From an uncultured Clostridium sp. (GTDB lineage Bacteria > Bacillota > Clostridia > Clostridiales > Clostridiaceae), in assembly GCA_903789665.1 (NCBI GenBank), contig CAIFEX010000018.1:1-64000 (forward strand): a stretch of 64,000 nucleotides of DNA, read 5' to 3'. This document shows positions 35,880-45,155 of this stretch, one piece after another. The notes beneath the pieces are model-generated. The model was not told where the DNA came from. It searched no databases and saw only the letters and a list, made by a program, of their open reading frames with translations. Positions within the stretch are counted from its first letter, which is position 1, and each line of letters begins with the position of its first letter. The position numbers and the translations under genes were made by a program.

Positions 35880-36791
35880 TCAATCGTACAATCCCATGGA
35901 GAGATATTTTTCTCCCCCGTCTGGTGCCACTGTAGCCACTTTTTTGCCCTTTCCAAGTTTTTGGGCCACTTGTATAGATGCCGCTATATTAGCTCCTGAA
36001 GATATTCCAACCAGTATTCCCTCTTCTTTTCCCATAAGTCTGGCATATTTAAAAGCAATTTCATCTGTTATCGTAATAATTTCATCTACAAATTCCGATT
36101 TATATATATCTGGAACAAATCCAGCACCTATTCCCTGTATTTTGTGGGGACCTGGCTGACCACCTGATAAAACCGGTGAGGATGCAGGTTCAACTGCAAT
36201 GACCCTAGTATTTTTATTTTTCTTTTTTAAATTTTCTCCTACTCCTATCAATGTCCCGCCGGTACCAACACCGGCTACAAATGCATCCACATCTTTTAAA
36301 TCGCCTATTATCTCTTCAGCTGTAGTATCATAGTGTTTCTGTGGATTAGCTATATTTACAAATTGTTGGGGAATATAATACCCTTTTTTGCCCTTTGCAA
36401 TCTCATAGGCTTTTTCTATGGCACCCTTCATTCCCTTGGCCCCCTCTGTGAGAACCAATTTAGCACCATAGGCCCTTATCATATTTCTTCTCTCCACACT
36501 CATGGTTTCGGGCATGACAATTATTACCTTGTATCCCTTCAATTTACCTATCATGGCAAGGGCTATACCCGTATTCCCACTAGTCGGTTCAACTATCGTG
36601 CCCCCCTTTTCTATAAGGTTTTCTCTCTCTGCTCTCTCAATCATCCCGAGGGCAGCTCTATCTTTTATGCTTCCACCTGGATTATATTTTTCAAGCTTAA
36701 TATATATATCAGCCGAGTTTTCATCTTTAAAATTATCCAACTTAAATAAAGGTGTGTTCCCAATCATATCTATGGCATTACTAAATATCAT
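35880..36791 (-). CDS. cysK: cysteine synthase A (O-acetylserine sulfhydrylase)
   Basis: 303-residue PLP enzyme joining O-acetylserine and sulfide to make cysteine. The PLP Lys is in PGGSIKDRAA, the substrate loop is EPTSGNTGIALA, and the phosphate-binding loop is GVGTGGTLIGVG. The C-terminus PDGGEKYLSMGLYD is typical. A cysteine T-box leader lies directly upstream, so expression should rise when uncharged tRNA-Cys accumulates. cysE follows in the same direction. Confidence 0.93.
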   Translation of the reverse strand: MIFSNAIDMIGNTPLFKLDNFKDENSADIYIKLEKYNPGGSIKDRAALGMIERAERENLIEKGGTIVEPTSGNTGIALAMIGKLKGYKVIIVMPETMSVERRNMIRAYGAKLVLTEGAKGMKGAIEKAYEIAKGKKGYYIPQQFVNIANPQKHYDTTAEEIIGDLKDVDAFVAGVGTGGTLIGVGENLKKKNKNTRVIAVEPASSPVLSGGQPGPHKIQGIGAGFVPDIYKSEFVDEIITITDEIAFKYARLMGKEEGILVGISSGANIAASIQVAQKLGKGKKVATVAPDGGEKYLSMGLYD

Positions 36792-36837
36792 TACATTTAC
36801 CTCCTAATAATTTTAAATAATTTAATTTTACATTAAA

Positions 36838-37115
36838 AAAACTCCTCCTCTAACTTTTTATAGAGACGAAGTTTATATTCCGTGGTTCCACTCTTTTTGG
36901 TTTTTCAAAAACCCACTCACAATCGAACACAGCGCTATGTTCTATCACTATAACGGGTGAACCCGGTGTTAGCCTACTGTAAATTCGACCCACAACTCCA
37001 AAGAGCACTTCACTTAAATTCCATTAGAAAACTTCTCAGCAAACAGCCTTCTCTCTGTAAAATTTCATTTAAGCTACTTTTCTTTTTCAAAGTATTTCTG
37101 AGTAATTTACTATGA
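36838..37115 (-). promoter_or_regulatory. T-box leader (tRNA-Cys) controlling cysK-cysE
   Basis: On the minus strand the conserved T-box block AGAGTGGAACCACGG lies at about 36895-36881. It is followed by a terminator stem (ACTTCGTCTCT pairing with AGAGGAGGAGT) and a T run ending near 36835. Upstream, a Stem I region has AGAGAGAAGGCTG and GGAATTTAAGTGAAG-TGC-TCTTTGG. The codon at the specifier position reads TGC (37007-37005), cysteine, which agrees with the downstream gene. The 525-bp gap to 37317 otherwise holds only AT-rich promoter sequence. Confidence 0.88.
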
Positions 37116-37317
37116 TTTACTATATATATTATACAACTACCCATATTTTTGTCAATATTTTTTTATCCAATTTTCAAATCAAATCTCATAAAATATTCAC
37201 TGTATTCAGTTGATTTTAATTTTTACATATATTATAATATAAATTAATAGTAATTATCCAATAATAACAAATCAAAATAAAAAAATTAATTCGTTAAAAG
37301 GAGGATCTGAGGTTTTA

Positions 37318-38664
37318 ATGTCAACTGGTAAATTTAAAAATTCTACTATAAGAAAATGGAAATGTCTTGTCTGCGGGGCAATATTTGAAGGCAATGAACC
37401 TCCAAAAACCTGTCCAGTATGTGGTGCCGATTCCAGCCAATTTGTTGAAATTTCTGAAAAAAGTCCTGCAGATTTCATTACAGGGAAAAATGAAAATTTT
37501 GTTATAATAGGAAATGGCGCTGCAGGATATCACGCTGCTGATTCCATAAGAAAAAGAAACAAAAACTGCAGCATAACAATTATATCTTCTGAAAATTTTT
37601 TAACTTACTACAGGCCTGTACTTTCAGGTTATCTTTCAAAATCTGTATCCGATCAAAATTTTTACGTCTGCAATAAAAACTGGTATAAAGACAACAACAT
37701 AAAGATAGATTTGGACTGTACGATAAAAAATATCGACACGACATTGAAAAAAGTAACTGCAGAAGATGGCCGGGAATTTTCCTATGACAAACTCATACTG
37801 GCAAATGGCAGCCACAATTTTATAATTCCCATAAAAGGAACAGACAAAGAAGGGGTATTCACTTTAAAATTTAAATCAGATGCGGAAAATATAAAAAATT
37901 ACATGTCAAAATCTAAAAATGCAGTTATAATAGGCGGCGGTCTTTTAGGACTCGAAGCTGCCTGGTCAATTAAAAAAGCCGGTTTAAGCGCCACCGTGGT
38001 GGAATTTTCAGACAGACTGCTTCCAAGACAGTTGGATTCGGAAAGCGCTTTGATGTTTAAAAAAGCCGTGGATAAATCCGAAGTGGATGTTATACTCGGG
38101 GATTCGGCAGAGGAAATACTGGGAGAAAAAAAAGTAACCGGAATGAGATTAAAAAGCGGTAGGACAATAAAAACAGATATGGTCTTATTCTCGGTAGGTA
38201 TACGTCCCAACAAAGAACTGACAAAAGGTACAGATATAAAAACAGATAGAGGCATCATAGTAAACGACAAAATGGAAACCTCTGTAAAGGATGTATATGC
38301 CTGCGGAGATGTCTGCCAATACAACGGAAGAGTTTACGGGAACTGGCCTGCTGCTGAAAAGATGGGTAACATTGCTGGTGCCAATGCTTCAGGAGACGAT
38401 ATACATTTCTCAGATTTTATATCTTCTTCCATCTTCACTTCAATGAACATAAATCTGTTTTCCTGCGGCAATATTTCATCAGAATCCCAAACATTGTCTC
38501 TAAAAGACATACCAAATGGGAAATATCAAAAACTATTTTTCGAAAACAATATATTATCAGGTGGAATACTTATGGGCGATATAAAAAAATCCGGCAAAAT
38601 TATCTTAGCAATACAGAATAAGAAATCTATGCAGAACATAATAAAATTAAACCCATTTCTTTAA
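37318..38664 (+). CDS. rubredoxin-fused NAD(P)H-dependent FAD oxidoreductase
   Basis: 448 residues. The first about 50 form a rubredoxin-like domain with CLVCG and CPVCG (four Cys for iron). A pyridine-nucleotide-disulfide oxidoreductase unit follows: FAD-binding GNGAAGYHAAD, NAD(P)-binding GGGLLGLEAAWSI and late FAD motif YACGDVCQYNG. It resembles NADH:rubredoxin oxidoreductase with its electron acceptor attached, or high-molecular-weight rubredoxin-type proteins of oxygen detoxification. The reverse rubrerythrin at 41.5 kb is a possible partner. Confidence 0.83.
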   Translation: MSTGKFKNSTIRKWKCLVCGAIFEGNEPPKTCPVCGADSSQFVEISEKSPADFITGKNENFVIIGNGAAGYHAADSIRKRNKNCSITIISSENFLTYYRPVLSGYLSKSVSDQNFYVCNKNWYKDNNIKIDLDCTIKNIDTTLKKVTAEDGREFSYDKLILANGSHNFIIPIKGTDKEGVFTLKFKSDAENIKNYMSKSKNAVIIGGGLLGLEAAWSIKKAGLSATVVEFSDRLLPRQLDSESALMFKKAVDKSEVDVILGDSAEEILGEKKVTGMRLKSGRTIKTDMVLFSVGIRPNKELTKGTDIKTDRGIIVNDKMETSVKDVYACGDVCQYNGRVYGNWPAAEKMGNIAGANASGDDIHFSDFISSSIFTSMNINLFSCGNISSESQTLSLKDIPNGKYQKLFFENNILSGGILMGDIKKSGKIILAIQNKKSMQNIIKLNPFL

Positions 38665-38678
38665 TTTTTTAGATTTAA

Positions 38679-38719
38679 AAAGCAAGCTGAATTCTGTTTT
38701 TTTATAATCAGTTTGCTTT
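38679..38719. terminator. bidirectional terminator between the rubredoxin oxidoreductase and yihY genes
   Basis: AAAGCAAGCTGA (38679-38690) pairs with TCAGTTTGCTTT (38708-38719) with one mismatch, followed by a T8 tract on the plus strand. It overlaps the yihY stop. Confidence 0.75.
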
Positions 38720-39535
38720 TTTTTCATGTCTAAAAAGCACCGCGTTGACTTCCCCTCCAAGTATTATTATAACAGATATAATAAAGAGCCATGTAAGAAG
38801 AGCTATTACAGCCCCTATACTTCCATAAAGCATGGAATAGCTGGAAAAATTATTAACATAGAATGCAAAAATCATAGATACCACTACAATACTTATAGTT
38901 GAGAAAATCGCCCCAGGAATAACTTCCTTCCAGACAAGCCTTACACTGGGAGTATAGACGTATACTGCAGAAAAAATAAACACTATAGAAACAAATATAA
39001 TCACATACCTCAATATATCCCATATAAAATTAAATTCTGTGGAAAATCCCAGGTTAAGTGCTATCAAGCTTCCAATTGTCTGTCCAAATACTAAAAAGAA
39101 TATAGTAATTATCATCATTACAGTTATTCCAAGTACACACAGTATAGAAACAGCATATATTTTAAATATGGATCTATGTTCTTCTCGATTATAAGCCTTG
39201 TTAAGGCCTTTTATAACTGCATGAAATCCTCCAGAAGAAGCCCATACCGTAAAAATCAAACTTAAATATACCAATTTAGTATTTTTAACAGTTGTAATCC
39301 TCACCACTGTATTTTTTATCAGCTCCAATACATCTTTAGGCAGCATATAGCTCAAAACCGTAAGTAAATCACTGCTGCTTATATCACTATACCCTATAAA
39401 ACTTATGATAAATATAAGAAATGGGAAAAAGGAAAATATTAAGCTATAGGCAAGCTGAGAAGCAAGTGCAAAAACGTCGTCTTCCATAAATCTAAAAGCA
39501 ACTTCTTTTATTCTATGTCCAATATCTTTTGCCAA
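38708..39535 (-). CDS. YihY/virulence factor BrkB family membrane protein
   Basis: 275 residues with six transmembrane helices. The family pattern is present: DDVFALASQLAYSLIFSFFPF in the first helix, ASSGGFHAVIKGLNKAYN in the middle and LLTWLFIISVIIILGGEVNAVL at the end. It was formerly mis-assigned as ribonuclease BN; the actual function is unknown. Monocistronic, convergent with the preceding gene. Confidence 0.88.
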   Translation of the reverse strand: MAKDIGHRIKEVAFRFMEDDVFALASQLAYSLIFSFFPFLIFIISFIGYSDISSSDLLTVLSYMLPKDVLELIKNTVVRITTVKNTKLVYLSLIFTVWASSGGFHAVIKGLNKAYNREEHRSIFKIYAVSILCVLGITVMMIITIFFLVFGQTIGSLIALNLGFSTEFNFIWDILRYVIIFVSIVFIFSAVYVYTPSVRLVWKEVIPGAIFSTISIVVVSMIFAFYVNNFSSYSMLYGSIGAVIALLTWLFIISVIIILGGEVNAVLFRHEKKAN

Positions 39536-39842
39536 ATATACACTTTCGGTTAAGAAAACCTAGACAAACTTAACCTCTCCTTTCTCACTTTATATAAAAA
39601 CAACCTAATGTTCTAAGTTTTTAATTTCATACATTTTTAACATTTTTCTTCTATGCACAATATATAGCCACACTATCAATAATATGCCGTATTTCTATTA
39701 ATATTATAATTTCCCCATTCAGCTGTCAAATTATAAATACACTATTGAATTTATCCTCCAAAAGAATTAAACTTATCTATGACAAATTTTATACGATATA
39801 AAGTATAAAGTTTTTTTTTATAAATAAAAATGGAAAGAGGGA
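39536..39842. other. AT-rich intergenic region
   Basis: 307 bp between divergent genes (yihY and the secreted protein). It contains only AT-rich promoter-like sequence, including TTTATACGATATAAAG close to the secreted-protein start. I see no RNA, repeat or remnant. Confidence 0.5.
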
Positions 39843-41393
39843 ATGCAATTGAAAAAATTCATCAAAAACTTTGTACTGCTTTGCGGAATTTACATACTTA
39901 TTCAGGGCTTTCATTATACTACCGTACTCGCAGCAAATAATATGGACGAGCCTTCAGTAAAATCTGATATCACAAACAGTACCAATTTACATAATACTTC
40001 TCCTGCAAAATCCACAGATGATATTCAAACTGGATCACCTACGGAAAATGAAGAGAACAAGAATGCTGAAATTACAAATGATTTAAATGCCGCATCAAAG
40101 AAGATTCCTGATTCCGCACAGATTTCATCTGCAGATGCCGCACCGGCGAAAACTTCTGATTCCCAGGAGATTTCCACCGACACTACACCAAAGAAAAACT
40201 CTGGTTCCACACAGACTTCATCCACAACCGGTACTGAAGCAAAGGAGTCTTCCGCTTCGACACAAACACAACAAACACAGGCTTTATCTACGGACTCTGT
40301 ATCATCTTCATCAAAAGATAACTCAACACACGATTCAACCAGTGATAACAAAACATATTATAAAAGCAGCAGTAAAACCGAAAACTCAAGTACTTTTGTA
40401 AAATATAATATTCCTGTTAGTAAAAGCTGGAAAATAAAATTCAGTGAACCGGTAGATGCAGATTCCCTGGAAGGTAAGATAACTGTAGTTGATAAAAATA
40501 ACACAGCTATTCCAATAACATTGTCCCTAACTGACAATAATAAATCGGTTATTGTAACACCCGAAACAAACTATGATCATGATTCCAGCTATACTTTGAT
40601 TATAAAAGATATAGTATCTAAATATAATAGGAAGCTCAAAAACCCAACTGTAGTAAATTTTACAACAGTTCCTTCTATATCTTCAATAGATGATATAAAT
40701 GAAACTGTAAACCAGGAAGATAGTTTTGATTTGCCTGCACAAGTACCGGCCAAAATGTCCAATGGTACAACTAGTTATGTAGACGTATTCTGGAATAAAT
40801 CCTTGGATCCAACTACAACAAGCATACCGGGAGATTATGAGTTTGAAGGTACAGTAGAAGATTATGATAAACCAGTAACTTTGAAATTAACTGTAAAACC
40901 ATTTGTTCCTGTTCAATCCATATCAAATGATTACAGAGTCCAGTCCCAAATTGGTACAAACCTCTATAATTATCTCATGAATTACAGTAACAGACAATCT
41001 GTACTTGAAAGAGCCATAGAACTCCACGATGGAAGTACAAGCAATAACTGTGTGTTTTTTGCCAGCGAGGCACTCAGAAGGGTAGGTCTTGATGTGCCAA
41101 CTTCCGTAGCGAATACATTGACTCTCACTTCCGTATTAAAAAATTTTGGCTGGAAGATCTGTTATGACTTGTCTCTGCTCTTACCTGGGGACATATGTTT
41201 TACTACAAACTACGGAGATGGCCCGACTCACACGTATACCTTCATGAAATGGGCGGATCCGAAAAGCTTTGATTATGGATACATATGCGATAATCAAGGT
41301 TACGACTATGATGGAGATCCATATCATATAAGGAATATAGATTTCGCAACCGAACAGAAAGATGCACTATCTTACTTCATGTATCTAGCTTAG
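39843..41393 (+). CDS. secreted Ig-like-domain protein with C-terminal cysteine-peptidase-like domain
   Basis: 516 residues. The signal peptide (about 1-31) is followed by a Ser/Thr/Lys-rich low-complexity linker (about 35-185). An SbsA/Ig_5-like domain (about 187-277, KSWKIKFSEPVDADSLEGK) and a Big_4-like domain (about 280-358, YVDVFWNKSLDPTTTSIPGDY) come next. The C-terminal domain of about 140 residues has SNNCVFFASEALRRVG with Cys about 403 and THTYTF with His about 463, a NlpC/P60- or CHAP-like layout. It is probably a wall-associated peptidoglycan hydrolase. A TTG two codons on could be the real start. Confidence 0.65.
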   Translation: MQLKKFIKNFVLLCGIYILIQGFHYTTVLAANNMDEPSVKSDITNSTNLHNTSPAKSTDDIQTGSPTENEENKNAEITNDLNAASKKIPDSAQISSADAAPAKTSDSQEISTDTTPKKNSGSTQTSSTTGTEAKESSASTQTQQTQALSTDSVSSSSKDNSTHDSTSDNKTYYKSSSKTENSSTFVKYNIPVSKSWKIKFSEPVDADSLEGKITVVDKNNTAIPITLSLTDNNKSVIVTPETNYDHDSSYTLIIKDIVSKYNRKLKNPTVVNFTTVPSISSIDDINETVNQEDSFDLPAQVPAKMSNGTTSYVDVFWNKSLDPTTTSIPGDYEFEGTVEDYDKPVTLKLTVKPFVPVQSISNDYRVQSQIGTNLYNYLMNYSNRQSVLERAIELHDGSTSNNCVFFASEALRRVGLDVPTSVANTLTLTSVLKNFGWKICYDLSLLLPGDICFTTNYGDGPTHTYTFMKWADPKSFDYGYICDNQGYDYDGDPYHIRNIDFATEQKDALSYFMYLA

Positions 41394-41401
41394 CATAAAC
41401 T

Positions 41402-41445
41402 AAAGTTGGCTGCCGTATGATTTAAATCATACGGCAGCCAACTTT
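41402..41445. terminator. bidirectional terminator, 22-bp palindrome
   Basis: A perfect 44-bp palindrome with 22-bp arms and no obligate loop, rich in GC at its middle and flanked by A and T runs. It lies between the convergent secreted-protein and rubrerythrin genes. Confidence 0.85.
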
Positions 41446-41471
41446 CTTAGGGAACAATAACATAATCAAAT

Positions 41472-42017
41472 CTATTTAAAATATCTATTTAACAATCCTC
41501 TAAATGCAGCACCATGTCTTGCTTCATCTTTAGCCATTTCATGTACGGTATCATGGATATCATCATACTTTAATTTCTTTGCTAAATTTGCAAGATTCTC
41601 CTTGCCCTTGCATGCTCCTGCTTCTGCATCAACTCTCATCTGCAAGTTTTTCTTTGTATCCGGCACTAGTACCTCTCCTACTAATTCGGCGAACCTAGAT
41701 GCATGTCCTGCTTCTTCAAGGGCCACTCTCTTAAATAATTCTGCAGCTTCCGGATATCCTTCCCTATCAGCCTGACGACTCATGGCAAGGTACATTCCAA
41801 CTTCGGAACATTCTCCTGTGAAATTGGATTTCAGGCCTTCCAATACCTTAGGATCAACTCCCTTGGCAATACCTACTTTATGTTCGGTTGCCCAATCAGA
41901 AGAATCCTCTGATTTTTCTACAAATTTATCCGATGGTGCACCACATACCGGACACTTCTCGGGCGGTTTTTCTCCTACATAAACATATCCACAAACTGAA
42001 CAAACAAATTTTTTCAT
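41472..42017 (-). CDS. reverse rubrerythrin (rubredoxin N-terminal, ferritin-like C-terminal)
   Basis: About 181 residues. The N-terminal rubredoxin domain (CSVCG, CPVCG) precedes a ferritin-like di-iron domain with [19 protein letters not shown] and DEARHGAAF. This order is inverted relative to classic rubrerythrin, so it is the revRbr type known from clostridia as an NADH-linked H2O2/O2 reductase. The start at 42017 is set by AGGAGG upstream; a longer frame to 42071 lacks a site. The rubredoxin oxidoreductase at 37.3 kb could supply electrons. Confidence 0.9.
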   Translation of the reverse strand: MKKFVCSVCGYVYVGEKPPEKCPVCGAPSDKFVEKSEDSSDWATEHKVGIAKGVDPKVLEGLKSNFTGECSEVGMYLAMSRQADREGYPEAAELFKRVALEEAGHASRFAELVGEVLVPDTKKNLQMRVDAEAGACKGKENLANLAKKLKYDDIHDTVHEMAKDEARHGAAFRGLLNRYFK

Positions 42018-42135
42018 ACCAAAATTCCTCCTATTTTTCATTCTATATAATAACATATTGATTTCTCTCAACAGTTATTATTATATAACATTTATTATTA
42101 CTTTGCAAGGATTTTTCAGTATTTATCTGAGAAAA

Positions 42136-42169
42136 AAAGTTGAGATATGATAACACATATCTCAACTTT
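42136..42169. terminator. terminator after manA
   Basis: AAAGTTGAGATATG (42136-42149) and CATATCTCAACTTT (42156-42169), perfect 14-bp arms. On the minus strand a T run follows. It overlaps the manA stop. Confidence 0.8.
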
Positions 42170-43151
42170 AAAATTTCCTAATCTCATTCAATATATCATT
42201 TTCCACCTTGCGACAGTCCGGAACATAACTTTTAAGTAATTTCATTCTTCCTTTCAAAGTATAATTACCTAAAGATGCAGGTATCAGGAAACTATCTCCC
42301 TTGGATATATTTTCAAATCCCCCATCATATATTATTTTTCCATTCCCGTCAACACAGGTAAATATATAAAATCTTTCTCTGTCGCTGCTTTCTGAAACTT
42401 CATCTGCAATATCATATAATTCCAATGAAAACTCTCTGGCAAGGCAAAGATAGGTTTTTTCAAAACCTTCCCTTTTTAAAGTAATTCCTCTGCTCTTTTC
42501 TCCTCTTAAATTCAGATCAATTACATCCAATGCCTTTTTAATATGAAGTTCTCTTCCTCTTCCATAGTCATATACCCTATAGGTGACATCACTGCTCTGT
42601 TGAATTTCTGCTACAATGACACCCCTGCATATAGCATGGACAAGCCCGCTTTTTATAAAATATACATCACCTTTTTTGACAGGTACTTTATTCATAAATT
42701 TTTCCAGATTCCCCTGTTTAATCGCATTTTTAAACTGATGTATAGTACAGTCCTTCTTTGTCCCTACTATTAAACTTGCACCTTCAAAAGCATCTACTAC
42801 ATACCAGATTTCTGATTTTCCCGAGTCATTTTCCATCTTTCTGGCATATGAATCGTTGGGATGGACCTGTATGGAAAGATTATCCGTAGCATTTATCAAT
42901 TTTATGAGAAGAGGGAACCTTTTTGTTTTAATTTCGGTTCCCAATAGTTTATCTCCCATTTTATCAATCAGCCTGTCAAATTTAACTCCCTTTAACTCTC
43001 CATTGGCCACCGTTCCCGTGCCATTTTTATGACATGCAATATCCCAGCTTTCTCCTATTTTCCCTTCCGGAAGGTTGTCTCTAAAAGCCTCTAAATCTCT
43101 TCCCCCCCAGATTTTTTCATAATATAGATTTTCAAATCTTATAGGATACAA
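42168..43151 (-). CDS. manA: mannose-6-phosphate isomerase, class I
   Basis: 327-residue Zn cupin of the type I PMI family found in Firmicutes. Zn ligands are visible in NLSIQVHPND (Gln and His), KSEIWYVVD (Glu) and SGLVHAICRG (His). The active-site YDYGRGRELH and a C-terminal cupin half follow. It interconverts fructose-6-P and mannose-6-P. Its position 28 bp after eutP, in the same direction, suggests co-transcription with the alcohol dehydrogenase-EutS-EutP genes, an unexpected partner. Confidence 0.88.
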   Translation of the reverse strand: MYPIRFENLYYEKIWGGRDLEAFRDNLPEGKIGESWDIACHKNGTGTVANGELKGVKFDRLIDKMGDKLLGTEIKTKRFPLLIKLINATDNLSIQVHPNDSYARKMENDSGKSEIWYVVDAFEGASLIVGTKKDCTIHQFKNAIKQGNLEKFMNKVPVKKGDVYFIKSGLVHAICRGVIVAEIQQSSDVTYRVYDYGRGRELHIKKALDVIDLNLRGEKSRGITLKREGFEKTYLCLAREFSLELYDIADEVSESSDRERFYIFTCVDGNGKIIYDGGFENISKGDSFLIPASLGNYTLKGRMKLLKSYVPDCRKVENDILNEIRKF

Positions 43152-43179
43152 AGCAATTCACTTCCTTACATATTACGCT

Positions 43180-43611
43180 TCAATTTTCAATATACTCTTT
43201 TATCTCTTTAAAACCAGTTCTATTTAAACTACTAATTCTAAATATTCTCTCGGCACCTGCCATTCTCAATATCTCCTCCACTCTTTCAATATCGCTGTTT
43301 TTTTCACAGAGATCCATCTTGGTTATTATACCTATAAGCGGTTTAGCAAACATGCCTGCAAAACTGGGTGGAAATATAATATCCAAATTCGTACACTCTT
43401 GAAAAATAGCTATGACGTCACAATCTGCCGAAAGAACAGAAATTGCACTATAAAGCCTATTTTCTATATACTCTCCCGGAGTATCCAAAAATGCATCTTT
43501 TAAAAATTCCGGGGCTTGAGTTTTTTTATAATTTATCTTTTCCCCTGCCATGGCTTGACAAAAAGTAGTTTTTCCAGATCCTGTTCTACCTATAAGCAAT
43601 AAAGTCTTCAT
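43180..43611 (-). CDS. eutP: EutP/PduV-type small GTPase
   Basis: 143-residue Ras-like GTPase. The P-loop is GRTGSGKTTF, switch/G3 is DTPGEY, and G4 is TKMD. EutP/PduV proteins associate with microcompartment shells; an acetate-kinase activity has been proposed for some. It lies 20 bp downstream of eutS, a pairing seen in ethanolamine and propanediol operons, but those operons' enzymes are absent here. Confidence 0.85.
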   Translation of the reverse strand: MKTLLLIGRTGSGKTTFCQAMAGEKINYKKTQAPEFLKDAFLDTPGEYIENRLYSAISVLSADCDVIAIFQECTNLDIIFPPSFAGMFAKPLIGIITKMDLCEKNSDIERVEEILRMAGAERIFRISSLNRTGFKEIKEYIEN

Positions 43612-43631
43612 AATAATTCTCCTGCAATTTA

Positions 43632-43985
43632 CTAAGATTTAGTTATACCCGACACGGAAAATTTAAGTACTTTGCTAAGCACATTAAGCACTTCCCGAAG
43701 AGCGGATTCTACACTGGAAACATCTCCCGTTATAACTAACGAGCCGCTGAATCTGTCTACAAATCCAATGTGAACCTGTGCTGCCTTAGTAGCCACATCT
43801 GCTGCTATAATAGCCGCTTCGCTTGGAGTTATCGTAAGTATGCCTATTGCATTCATGTTTTCACTTGTCAGACCGAGCTTTCTGTATAAATCCTTGTTGG
43901 GGTTTGCTATTACATGAGCTAATGTAACCTGTTTCCCTGGAACATATTCCTGTATTACCCTTTGTTTTTCTTCCATAATCATCAC
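43632..43985 (-). CDS. eutS: EutS/PduU-type microcompartment shell protein
   Basis: 117 residues, one circularly permuted BMC domain of the EutS/PduU type. [37 protein letters not shown] and [18 protein letters not shown] are diagnostic. EutS normally forms bent hexamers in a shell with several other BMC proteins. No other shell gene is in the window, so its structural role is unclear. Located between an iron alcohol dehydrogenase and eutP. Confidence 0.9.
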   Translation of the reverse strand: MMIMEEKQRVIQEYVPGKQVTLAHVIANPNKDLYRKLGLTSENMNAIGILTITPSEAAIIAADVATKAAQVHIGFVDRFSGSLVITGDVSSVESALREVLNVLSKVLKFSVSGITKS

Positions 43986-44015
43986 CGTAAATATCCTTAT
44001 AAATATTAATATAGT

Positions 44016-45155
44016 CTAGCTATAAATGTCCTTAAACAATTTCTTTACATCCTCTACCTGTGGTTTTCTGGGATTTGTACCGGTAGTTCTATCCGCAATA
44101 GCCGTCTTAGCAAGTTCATCCAAATTATCATTGAATTCTTTTTCAGGCACTCCCAGTTGTTTGAGTGAATCGGGAATATTTAAATCTCTCAGAAGATCCT
44201 TTATGGATTCAATAAGATTTCTCACAGCCTGTCTTACGCTGGCAGAGGGTACGCCGATTATGCCTGCCAGATATGCATATCTTTGAGCCGTTTCCATATG
44301 TTCTGAATTAAACTCCCTGATATCTGCATTGTATTCTATTACATAGGGTAATATTATGGCATTGCTTCTACCGTGAGATATATGATATTTGGCACCAATA
44401 GTATGGGCCATTCCATGGTTCAGACCCAATGCCGCATTGTTAAATGCCATTCCTGCCATACAAGATGCATTATGCATCTTTTTTCTGGCTTCCAGATCAT
44501 CTCCATTTCTGTATGCCTTTAAAAGATTATCAAAAACAAGCTTTACAACTTTCTCTGCAAAAGCATCTGTAAAATCATTGGCATTTACAGACACATATGC
44601 CTCAATTGCATGTGTAAGCACATCCATTCCCGTGTCTGCAGTAACAAAATTTGGGACAGTCTTCACAAAATTGGCATCCAGTATAGCTTCATCGGGTAAA
44701 AGTTCATTATCTATAAGAGTGGATTTTACATTGTTTTTCTTGTCCGTTATCACTGAAAACCCAGTTACCTCAGATCCCGTGCCGCTAGTAGTAGGTATAG
44801 CTATAAATCTCATCTTTTTATCTTCTTTTTTTATCTTTGCGAAAAAATATTTTATAGTTTTTGCTGAATCTATGGCAGAACCGCCTCCAAGTGCCACTAT
44901 CACGTCAGCATCAAACTGCATCATTGCTTCTACACCCTTTGCAACTATGTCTGTAGATGGATCTGGAACTATATCGGAATAAACCATATATCGGCTATTT
45001 ACTTTTTTTAGTTCATCCGTTACTCTGTTTATAGTTCCTGATTTCACCATAAATGGATCTGTTACTACAAATACTTTTTCATCTTTGAAATCATTTAATC
45101 TTTTAAGTGAATCATCTCCAAAGTGTACCTCAGTTCCTATTTTAAAATTGCCCAT
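44016..45155 (-). CDS. iron-containing alcohol dehydrogenase
   Basis: 379-residue Fe-ADH (family III). The NAD(P) motif is ALGGGSAIDSAK, and IPTTSGTGSEVTGF is conserved. Metal ligands lie in DTGMDVLTHAIEAYV and in LNHGMAHTIGAKYHISHGRSNA. It resembles EutG/PduQ and 1-propanol/butanol dehydrogenases. As first gene of the adh-eutS-eutP-manA unit it would reduce an aldehyde with NAD(P)H. The start ATG and next codons fall within one of the inverted repeats that flank the promoter. Confidence 0.9.
   Translation of the reverse strand: MGNFKIGTEVHFGDDSLKRLNDFKDEKVFVVTDPFMVKSGTINRVTDELKKVNSRYMVYSDIVPDPSTDIVAKGVEAMMQFDADVIVALGGGSAIDSAKTIKYFFAKIKKEDKKMRFIAIPTTSGTGSEVTGFSVITDKKNNVKSTLIDNELLPDEAILDANFVKTVPNFVTADTGMDVLTHAIEAYVSVNANDFTDAFAEKVVKLVFDNLLKAYRNGDDLEARKKMHNASCMAGMAFNNAALGLNHGMAHTIGAKYHISHGRSNAIILPYVIEYNADIREFNSEHMETAQRYAYLAGIIGVPSASVRQAVRNLIESIKDLLRDLNIPDSLKQLGVPEKEFNDNLDELAKTAIADRTTGTNPRKPQVEDVKKLFKDIYS

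Noticed and set aside
44389-44982. 197-codon frame opposite the iron alcohol dehydrogenase
   Set aside because: Shadow of a clearly real gene on the other strand.
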